A program made the position numbers and the translations under genes. Shown one piece after another: positions 27,047 through 33,383 of a stretch of 64,000 bases of DNA (positions are counted from its first letter, which is position 1; every line of letters begins with the position of its first letter). The notes beneath the pieces were generated by a model. That model was not told the origin of the DNA, ran no database searches, and saw only the letters and a program-made list of their open reading frames with translations. Source of the DNA: an uncultured Lachnoclostridium sp. (lineage in GTDB: Bacteria > Bacillota > Clostridia > Lachnospirales > Lachnospiraceae). The DNA lies in the NCBI GenBank assembly GCA_946415315.1, contig CAMKRZ010000003.1:124001-188000 (forward strand), read 5' to 3'.

Positions 27047-28357
27047 TCAGATACTCACATGCTCATCGTACCGTCGAACCACCGCATCCGTCATTACACG
27101 GAAAATGAGCGTCCCCGCGACAACGATCGCCGCCAGCAACCCGAAGTGAAACTCCGGCCGAAACTGAAGAACCCTCTCCACGAGGTACCGGAACACCAGG
27201 AAAAACAATAGCGTCAAGTACAACGCTGCCGCAAGTGCCCCCGCACCGAGGATCGCCAGTTCCCTGCGCCGCAGCCCCATTCGCTCGCTGCGCTCCATGC
27301 CGATACATTCCAACATCGTCATGTAGCGTTTGTTTCGCTGCAGATAGAACCAGAGGACGTAGAAAAGGGAAAGCATGATCAGCACGCAGATGCCCGTTCC
27401 GAGTCCAAGGAGGATGCGCCCGAATTTCGCGGTAAAAAAGGTCACAAGGCATATGGTCAAGCCCTTGTCCGTCAGGTTCAGCATCACATCCCCCGACGCG
27501 CTGTGAACCACCGTTCCTTCCCCCGGCTTTCCGGAAAATGTGAAATGGTCCGTGAAGGATCGCACCGTATCAAAATAGTATCGGATCGTGCCGCCACAGG
27601 GGACAAACCCTTCGCAGTCCTCCCCGCGGAGATGAACATAAAGGTGCTCGATGTGATAGTCGGAAAGTGTGTACTCATCGCTCTCGCGGTTTCTGAGAAG
27701 CGCCCGGTCGACCACCCCGGACACGACATAATCGGTCAGAATATCACGGTTCTTCACACGAATGGTGATTCGTTTTCCGACGATACTCTCCGGCTTTATT
27801 CCGAACACCGAAAGAAGGTAATTGTCCAGGAGGAGTTCACCCTCCCGATCCGGCCATGTTCCGCGGATCGGTTCCGCTGTGACATTTCCGCACCAGTCCC
27901 GTCGATCCGTGTACATGGCGATATCCAGCGAGGCCATGCCGGACGTAAGATTCTCATAGTACACCTTGCGCCCCAGACTGTACTGTTTTGTCGTCTCCGC
28001 TGTCCCATCGATCAACAGGGAAACATCCTTCATCAGCACAAGCTCCCCGTCCGCTGGGCGAAGCGCGATCATCTCCGCGCAGACATCGGCGCCGCATGCT
28101 TCCGCCCACGTTCTTTTTTCCGCAAGCTCCGTCTTCATCTCCGGAAAACTCCGTGCTCTCACATCCGTAAAGAAGTAGCATTGGCTGCGGTATTTTTCTT
28201 CAAACTCCCGGCAGTAATCACCGTAAAAACAACCGATGATCATCATGCAGAACAGAAGAAAGAAGCACAGCGCGAAACCGATGACGATCCTGATCCCGGT
28301 TTTCTTCCCCGCCGTCACATTGCGCAGGGCCGTAACCCATTTATCCTTCGCCGACAC
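27047..28357 (-). CDS. ABC transporter permease, FtsX-like (second subunit)
   Basis: 436-residue membrane protein from a GTG start with GGGGAG upstream. One N-terminal helix (about 25-47), a large extracellular region, and three C-terminal helices (about 290-425, including RRRELAILGAGALAAALYLTLL) give the FtsX/MacB permease topology. It overlaps the preceding permease gene by 17 bases. With the ATPase and the other permease it should form an exporter or peptide-resistance pump of the LolCDE/Bce type. Given its neighbours, self-protection against the encoded peptide is likely but not proven. Confidence 0.8.
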   Translation of the reverse strand: MSAKDKWVTALRNVTAGKKTGIRIVIGFALCFFLLFCMMIIGCFYGDYCREFEEKYRSQCYFFTDVRARSFPEMKTELAEKRTWAEACGADVCAEMIALRPADGELVLMKDVSLLIDGTAETTKQYSLGRKVYYENLTSGMASLDIAMYTDRRDWCGNVTAEPIRGTWPDREGELLLDNYLLSVFGIKPESIVGKRITIRVKNRDILTDYVVSGVVDRALLRNRESDEYTLSDYHIEHLYVHLRGEDCEGFVPCGGTIRYYFDTVRSFTDHFTFSGKPGEGTVVHSASGDVMLNLTDKGLTICLVTFFTAKFGRILLGLGTGICVLIMLSLFYVLWFYLQRNKRYMTMLECIGMERSERMGLRRRELAILGAGALAAALYLTLLFFLVFRYLVERVLQFRPEFHFGLLAAIVVAGTLIFRVMTDAVVRRYDEHVSI

Positions 28358-29117
28358 GTCCGTCTCCCCTCATTTTCAGACAACCGACTGTCAAAAACAC
28401 TACCGCCAGCACGGCAACTGCCGACACGGTCGGCAGGCTCATCTTCGGAAGGCGATACGTCACATTCATCGACGCTGTCACAAAGCGGTTCACCGTGAAG
28501 ATCACAAGCGCATTGACGCCGACAGCCAGCAGCAGGGCAAGCAGCTCCCGGAACACAAAATACAGAAAGTAGATTCCGGATATGGCTCCCCGGGACATTC
28601 CCAGACGATAATACATATCAATGCACGTCTTTCTCTCCGCCGCCTTCATTGCCCACGAATTGTACATCGTGTTCGCCCACACGACCCAGAGCACGATCGC
28701 CGTGATCGCGAACAGCAGATGCAAAAATAAAAGCACCGTCAACGCATCGTCCAGCTCGGCGCTCCAGATATCCTTTCCCACAAGGATCGCCTGAAACTTC
28801 GTCAGCCAGATCCGTCGCAGGGATGACACTTTTCCGTACGTCGGTATCCCGGCGTCGTCGTACACACTTACGGTAATCTCCCTCTCCCGAAGCCACTCCG
28901 TATCTTCACCTGAAAACCCCATCAGCTGAAAATCGTACGGAGCATTCATGCTCGCTCCCAGAAAGCTGTCGCCGATCCCGGAAATGTGCAGAAACATGGT
29001 GAATGAGAACAGCACCCCGACTAGCAGCATCGCATGGATCAGAACAGACAGGACGCATTCCCGTTTTCCGCCGGCAAACTCCCGATAGGCAAGTTTGAAC
29101 TCATCCGAGCATTTCAT
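28341..29117 (-). CDS. ABC transporter permease, FtsX-like (first subunit)
   Basis: 258-residue membrane protein: an N-terminal helix (about 22-45), an extracellular segment of about 80 residues, then three helices (about 125-147, 175-205, 222-245). This is a short FtsX-type permease and differs in length from its partner (436), so the transporter is probably a heterodimer. It overlaps the ATPase gene by 17 bases and the second permease by 17 bases, indicating tight translational coupling. Substrate unknown. Confidence 0.75.
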   Translation of the reverse strand: MKCSDEFKLAYREFAGGKRECVLSVLIHAMLLVGVLFSFTMFLHISGIGDSFLGASMNAPYDFQLMGFSGEDTEWLREREITVSVYDDAGIPTYGKVSSLRRIWLTKFQAILVGKDIWSAELDDALTVLLFLHLLFAITAIVLWVVWANTMYNSWAMKAAERKTCIDMYYRLGMSRGAISGIYFLYFVFRELLALLLAVGVNALVIFTVNRFVTASMNVTYRLPKMSLPTVSAVAVLAVVFLTVGCLKMRGDGRVGEG

Positions 29118-29778
29118 CCTTCACCACCGTCCCATCCATCAGCGTCACAATCCGATCGGCCACCTGCGCATCGTCGCGGTTATGGGTGATCAGAACCACG
29201 GTCTTCCCCTGTTTGCAGAGACCGCTGAGCAGTTTCATAATGTTGGCGCCGTTCTCGTAATCGAGATTCCCGCAAGGCTCGTCGGCAAATATCACCGATG
29301 GGTCGTTGACGATCGCTCTTGCGATGCTGACCCGCTGTTTCTCCCCTCCGGAGAGAACCCCGGCCTTGGTCGAGCGCTTATGCAGCAATCCCACCTGCGT
29401 TAGCGCCCGCGCGATCCTGTCCTCGCGCTCTTTCACGGCAATCCCGGCGATCATCAGCGCGATCTCGATGTTTTGCTCCACGGTATAGGCATCTTCCAAA
29501 AAGAAGTCCTGAAACACGAAGCCGACGTGTCTGCTACGGTAATTTGCGATCGCATGGTCCCGCATGGCGTAGAGGTCCTCCCCGTCGACCGACACGTTTC
29601 CCTCTGTCGGTTTCAGCAACCCGCCGAGCATCTTCAGCAATGTCGTCTTTCCGCTTCCGGACCGTCCGACTATGCTTACGAACTGCCCGTCCGGGATCAC
29701 CAGACTGACATTCTTTACGGGATAGATTTCCCCATCCCCATCACGAAAACGCTTACTCAGTTCATTTGCCGTAATCAT
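29101..29778 (-). CDS. ABC transporter ATPase (LolD/MacB type)
   Basis: 225-residue ATPase: VGRSGSGKTTLLKMLGG (Walker A), LSGGEKQRVSIARAI (signature), SVIFADEPCGNLD (Walker B), VVLITHNRDD (H-loop). This subfamily powers FtsX-type permeases in antimicrobial-peptide resistance and lipoprotein release. The start at 29778 follows GAGAGAT, and the preceding gene stops 4 bases upstream. Confidence 0.92.
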   Translation of the reverse strand: MITANELSKRFRDGDGEIYPVKNVSLVIPDGQFVSIVGRSGSGKTTLLKMLGGLLKPTEGNVSVDGEDLYAMRDHAIANYRSRHVGFVFQDFFLEDAYTVEQNIEIALMIAGIAVKEREDRIARALTQVGLLHKRSTKAGVLSGGEKQRVSIARAIVNDPSVIFADEPCGNLDYENGANIMKLLSGLCKQGKTVVLITHNRDDAQVADRIVTLMDGTVVKDEMLG

Positions 29779-29782
29779 CGCA

Positions 29783-30274
29783 CTATCTCTCAAAGTTCAG
29801 CTGAATGCCCATATTTTCCACGCAGATTGTTTTGTTCCACGAATCGTAGGTGAGAAACACGCCGAACAGATTTCCGGTGGACAGACAAGGGTACTCATAC
29901 TCGTAGGTTCCGGTCTTTTTCTGTAAGTCCGGATCGTATTCGTACGAGTTGTCAACAAACATGGCGTTCAGGTCGGCCGCAGCCCACAACTGCTCATCCG
30001 AAAGCCCTGTGGAAAAACCAAGCGCTTCACTGTTCTGCATCTTCACAATCCGATCGTACTGTTTCTGACGCCAATACGAATTCAGGTCGATATTGTATAA
30101 TTGTATGGTTTTCCCCTTTACCACGATATACGCATCAGGGAACTCCCCGTTACCGACAATATGGTAGGTCCCGTCACTGATATTTCCGTTGCCGAGTTTT
30201 AAGTATAATACAATCGCGATCGGGATTACTGCAATCACGATCAACGCGATGATGAGTTTCATTTTCTTTTTCAT
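29783..30274 (-). CDS. Small membrane-anchored protein of the exporter operon, unknown function
   Basis: 163-residue protein: a Lys-rich start, one hydrophobic helix (about 7-25, IIALIVIAVIPIAIVLYL) and an extracellular domain with YHIVGNGEFPDAYIVVKGKTIQLYNI. There is no lipobox. The N-terminus resembles that of the next upstream lipoprotein. I do not recognise the family. Its position next to the ATPase gene suggests an accessory or immunity role, an inference from context only. The DNA is visibly richer in A+T than the housekeeping genes. Confidence 0.7.
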   Translation of the reverse strand: MKKKMKLIIALIVIAVIPIAIVLYLKLGNGNISDGTYHIVGNGEFPDAYIVVKGKTIQLYNIDLNSYWRQKQYDRIVKMQNSEALGFSTGLSDEQLWAAADLNAMFVDNSYEYDPDLQKKTGTYEYEYPCLSTGNLFGVFLTYDSWNKTICVENMGIQLNFER

Positions 30275-30357
30275 TTGTTTCCATCCTCCTGCTCATGGTG
30301 GCAGATTGCAGAAGTCTTTGCTGTTCGATCAAAACCCGCCTGTACGAAACGACACGA

Positions 30358-30732
30358 TCAATCCTTGCGCTCGTAGATATCCCAGGAATCACACTTCTGA
30401 GACTTGTACAGTTTCATTGTGTCCGGAAGATCACTCAGCACATGATCCGTTTTCAGGACATACATTCCGTTTTTATCAACGATAAACAGATAGCACGAGT
30501 TATACGAATTCGACATGACATCATATGTTCCGGTACGCGTATAGACTCCCTCCGGATATTCGTTATCAATATCATTGAAATTATAAAAAACCACGTTCTT
30601 AAGCTCGGCCTGATCCTTCAAATAATTCACATAAATGCTCTTGTTTGATGATTTGCCGTTATACTGTTTCCCACAACCGGTAACCATAATTACCATTACC
30701 GCAATTACAATCAATGCTACTTTCTTTTTCAT
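30358..30732 (-). CDS. Small lipoprotein of the exporter operon, unknown function
   Basis: 124-residue protein with signal sequence MKKKVALIVIAVMVIMVTGC; the lipobox VTGC predicts a lipid-anchored surface protein. The remainder is hydrophilic and Tyr/Asp-rich (YVNYLKDQAELKNVVFYNF..) with no family I recognise. ATG at 30732 is 6 bases after AAAGGAG. It lies beyond the terminator of the regulator gene and heads the exporter operon. Small lipoproteins here commonly give immunity to an encoded peptide; this is inference. The sequence is AT-rich. Confidence 0.7.
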   Translation of the reverse strand: MKKKVALIVIAVMVIMVTGCGKQYNGKSSNKSIYVNYLKDQAELKNVVFYNFNDIDNEYPEGVYTRTGTYDVMSNSYNSCYLFIVDKNGMYVLKTDHVLSDLPDTMKLYKSQKCDSWDIYERKD

Positions 30733-30801
30733 TTTCTTCTCCTTTTTTGTCTGCAATTCTGCCACCACCGCATTTTCCGTCCGAAAAGGACGATATATTG
30801 C

Positions 30802-30831
30802 AAAAACCGTCGGCTTTGCAGCTGACGGTTT
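30802..30831 (-). terminator. Terminator of the LytTR regulator gene
   Basis: On minus, AAACCGTC and GACGGTTT form an 8-bp perfect stem with the 3' arm running into TTTTTG. Confidence 0.75.
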
Positions 30832-30887
30832 GAGCACAAAAACTATACTATTGTGAACAAAGCGCTTGATCGTTACCAAGCGAAGCG

Positions 30888-31607
30888 CTATCGAACCCTG
30901 TCAATCGTGACACTCTTAATGAACGCGGTATATGCCTCTTTCACGGAAGGCAGATACTTCCTTCCAATGGGAACCACCGTTCCGTTCGTCATCAGCAAAC
31001 CGTCGCCGTTCACCCTCTTGACATACTGGAGATTTGCCAGATAGGACTTGTGCGTCCGTATCATCGTCGTCCCCCGGGTCTGTCCCTCAATGGTTTTTAT
31101 GCTGTCATATCCCGGGACCTCGTCCTGCTCGAAGCAGATGTTCACGTAATTCCCCCTGGCCTGAACAGAAACAATCCGATCCAGCCGGATATGATCCGTA
31201 CCCTGGAATGTCTTGTAGGAAATGTCGATATTATCACGGTTTTCCCGGATGACGGTCCGGATGCAGGTTTCCACTCCGACCCGGTCAAGCGGTTTCTCCA
31301 GAAATGCCAGTGTCTTCAGGTCAATGGTCTCCCACTTGAGCTCCTTATGGCTTGTCACAAAGACAATCCGCCAGATCCGCTCGTTCCTGCGAACCTTCCC
31401 GAGGACTTCAAGTCCATCAATGCCGGGCATCTCGATATCGAGGAACAACAAATGGATTTTCTCGCCCTGATAAGCCAGAACATCCTCTCCGGAGGCAAAC
31501 TCGACGAACCCGTACTCCTGATTTTGCGCATCAAAAAAAGCGCTGCAAAGATCCCTGATCTGTGCGCGAAATACTTCTTCGTCATCGCAAATGCCAATGA
31601 GTATCAT
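30888..31607 (-). CDS. LytTR-family response regulator (AgrA-like)
   Basis: 239-residue regulator. The receiver domain has CDDEE, the phosphoacceptor in LLFLDIEMPGIDG (Asp57) and the Lys in LEKPLD. A LytTR DNA-binding domain (about 135-235) contains VSVQARGNYVNICF, MIRTHKSYLANLQYVKRVNG and GRKYLPSVKEAY. LytTR proteins bind paired direct repeats upstream of -35 elements, and two such sites lie in this locus. GGAGGGG is 5 bases before the ATG. Its probable partner is the kinase at 31829-33115. Confidence 0.93.
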   Translation of the reverse strand: MILIGICDDEEVFRAQIRDLCSAFFDAQNQEYGFVEFASGEDVLAYQGEKIHLLFLDIEMPGIDGLEVLGKVRRNERIWRIVFVTSHKELKWETIDLKTLAFLEKPLDRVGVETCIRTVIRENRDNIDISYKTFQGTDHIRLDRIVSVQARGNYVNICFEQDEVPGYDSIKTIEGQTRGTTMIRTHKSYLANLQYVKRVNGDGLLMTNGTVVPIGRKYLPSVKEAYTAFIKSVTIDRVR

Positions 31608-31640
31608 CGTACCCCTCCGGGTCTCGAGAGCGAAACGCGT

Positions 31641-31718
31641 TTAGTCGTTGTCGATCCCCAGGATATGGCAAAGCCAATCCCAAAAATCATACTCTCGTAA
31701 AATAATATCATTCATCAT
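31641..31718 (-). CDS. 25-residue ORF ahead of the LytTR regulator (candidate signal peptide)
   Basis: Starts at tandem ATG codons (31718 or 31715), with AAGGGGGTG and AGGAA upstream, and ends 33 bases before the regulator gene. The product begins MMNDIILREYDFWDW and continues with Leu-Cys-His-Ile-Leu-Gly and an acidic end, Ile-Asp-Asn-Asp. It is aromatic-rich with one Cys (17) and a net negative charge. It lies directly downstream of the LytTR-type promoter, so it would be the first product of the autoinduced operon. It is much shorter than AgrD, and no AgrB-like gene is present. It may be a small signal, a leader peptide, or an untranslated segment. Confidence 0.5.
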   Translation of the reverse strand: MMNDIILREYDFWDWLCHILGIDND

Positions 31719-31747
31719 TTCCTGCTGCACCCCCTTTTTTGTATTTC

Positions 31748-31776
31748 ATTATGGAAACCTTCCGGGGAAAAAGCAA
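31748..31776 (-). promoter_or_regulatory. Promoter of the 25-residue ORF and LytTR regulator
   Basis: TTGCTT (31771-31776), 17-base spacer, CATAAT (31748-31753) on minus. The -35 is weak, as expected for an activator-dependent promoter. Confidence 0.65.
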
Positions 31777-31784
31777 TCACTTTT

Positions 31785-31815
31785 GGATGAACGACGTGTT
31801 TTTTGGATGAACGAC
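31785..31815 (-). promoter_or_regulatory. Putative LytTR-binding direct repeats before the regulator operon
   Basis: GTCGTTCATCC occurs twice (31805-31815 and 31785-31795), 11 of 11 bases identical, with a 20-base period; the near copy ends 8 bases before the -35. Geometry is identical to the site at 26989-27016. Confidence 0.75.
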
Positions 31816-31828
31816 ATAGTTGCCGCTG

Positions 31829-33115
31829 TTACACGATAATTTCCGCGGTAAAAATGCCCGGTTCCTCCCGGATCTCAAATTCACCGTTTGCATTCGTGAC
31901 CGTATTGCGGATATTGACCAGTCCGAATCCATGATTCTTATGATCGCTCTTTGTAGTGCCGTGCCTGGTCCGGTTTCCGGGGTTAATCCGGCATGTGTTG
32001 GAAACCCGGATACAGATCCGCTCGCGGAACGTACCGCAGGAGATACTGATTTTCCGTTCTCTTCCTTCCTCCACCTGTTCCGCCGCCTCAACCGCGTTGC
32101 TTAAGAGGTTGGAGAAAACTACACAGAGGTCGAACACCTCCATTTCCGTCGGTCCGAGCATTCCGTCCCATTCCCAGGTAATACCCGCATTTTCCGCTTT
32201 CTGATACCATTCACTGACAATGGCATCCACAACGCCGATCCCGGTAAACTTCCGCACCTCAAGCTTCCGTGTTTCCGCGCGCATCCGCTCCACATAGGAT
32301 TTCAGCTGCTGCAGATCATTCGTCTGCAGACATTGCTCAAGCGCCGTGAGGTGGGCATTCACATCGTGTCGGAATCGCCGGATCTTCTGGTCATTCTCGA
32401 CGATCTCCCGGATATGCGTCTCCTGCCGTTTCAGGCACAACTGGTAGTATTCATTTTCCATCTTGTACTGCAGCGCCTTTTTTTCAATCTGCGACTGCCA
32501 CAATATGAGCGCCACGAATATGATCCCGACAATCACAAGACAAACGGAAAGCGGTCGGATCCAATCCGCCAATTCCGTTTTTTCCTCCATAATTCCCTGG
32601 GACACACTGATCACGAAGAACAGGCACACAGATCCCAAGAGGGCGATCATATACTGAGGGACGCTGAGCACCACCGTCTCCCTCTCTTCCCGCAGTCTTT
32701 TGAAAATGAAGAAGAATACGAAAAACAGAAGCGGGAACACAGCCTCCGCCGCAATCCCCCACCATTTGGAACGGATCAGAACAATATATCGGATTCCTGT
32801 TACAAACGAGAACAAATAGGTCACCAGAATCGAGAAGCTTCCTGTAGCGAAAAATGCGATCGGGAAAATCGACAGTACCCGGAGACGCTCTCCCTCCACG
32901 AGGACAAACAATGCCAGCAGCGCAGCTAAGGAAATGATAAATCTGTCATACCCGAAATCGAAGGCTTTACACAGCCCGACAGCCATCGGAGCAAGAACAA
33001 TTGCCGCGCCGAGGTTCAGCAGGACTTTTTTACGAAACGGCACGCAGATAATCCATCGGTAAACGATGTAATAACTGAGAAAATTGATCAGATAATCTGC
33101 CATACAAACAACCAT
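31829..33115 (-). CDS. AgrC-like sensor histidine kinase (GHKL type)
   Basis: 428-residue kinase. About six membrane helices fill residues 7-207 with little extracellular loop, the form of peptide-pheromone receptors such as AgrC and ComD. The phosphoacceptor region is KIRRFRHDVNAHL (His250) and the ATPase region has VVFSNLLSNAVEAAE and the G-box HGFGLVNIR. It should sense a peptide and phosphorylate the adjacent LytTR regulator. AGAGGCGG precedes the ATG. It has its own promoter at 33200-33228 without LytTR repeats, so receptor expression may be constitutive while the regulator is induced. Confidence 0.9.
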   Translation of the reverse strand: MVVCMADYLINFLSYYIVYRWIICVPFRKKVLLNLGAAIVLAPMAVGLCKAFDFGYDRFIISLAALLALFVLVEGERLRVLSIFPIAFFATGSFSILVTYLFSFVTGIRYIVLIRSKWWGIAAEAVFPLLFFVFFFIFKRLREERETVVLSVPQYMIALLGSVCLFFVISVSQGIMEEKTELADWIRPLSVCLVIVGIIFVALILWQSQIEKKALQYKMENEYYQLCLKRQETHIREIVENDQKIRRFRHDVNAHLTALEQCLQTNDLQQLKSYVERMRAETRKLEVRKFTGIGVVDAIVSEWYQKAENAGITWEWDGMLGPTEMEVFDLCVVFSNLLSNAVEAAEQVEEGRERKISISCGTFRERICIRVSNTCRINPGNRTRHGTTKSDHKNHGFGLVNIRNTVTNANGEFEIREEPGIFTAEIIV

Positions 33116-33199
33116 GATCCGCCTCTTTCATAAACCTGCAAGCCCGCCGCCGGGTACTATTCTGATTCATGTTAATCGTAGATAACATGTTTTCCATAG

Positions 33200-33228
33200 A
33201 TTATTCCATATTTTCCCCGATACGTCAA
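33200..33228 (-). promoter_or_regulatory. Promoter of the AgrC-like kinase gene
   Basis: TTGACG (33223-33228), 17-base spacer, AATAAT (33200-33205) on minus, about 85 bases before the ATG. Confidence 0.65.
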
Positions 33229-33260
33229 TATCGACGAGGGCAAAACAGGCGTTTTACATA

Positions 33261-33292
33261 AGAGAAAGCGGGTGCCATATCATGACACCCGC
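33261..33292 (-). terminator. Terminator of Ig-repeat paralogue 3
   Basis: On minus, GCGGGTG and CACCCGC form a perfect stem with an inner CAT/ATG pairing, then TTTCTCTT. A further hairpin (GTTTTTTCG/CGAAAAAAC with GTTTC/GAAAC) lies at 33331-33369, between the stop and this terminator. Confidence 0.75.
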
Positions 33293-33383
33293 CTGCCGAA
33301 CGTATTTAATTTGCTTTCTTGTATCTGCTTGTTTTTTCGTTGTTTCGTCATTGAAACGCCCGAAAAAACGCATTCTCCGTCGG

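Noticed and set aside
30842-30872. Promoter (TATAGT) for the exporter operon just after the LytTR regulator
   Set aside because: No acceptable -35 at the right spacing, and the transcript would run straight into the terminator at 30802-30831. The start of the exporter operon transcript remains unassigned.
31641-31718. Calling the 25-residue ORF an AgrD-type cyclic peptide
   Set aside because: It is about half the length of AgrD, has no amphipathic basic leader, and no AgrB protease gene is present in the window.
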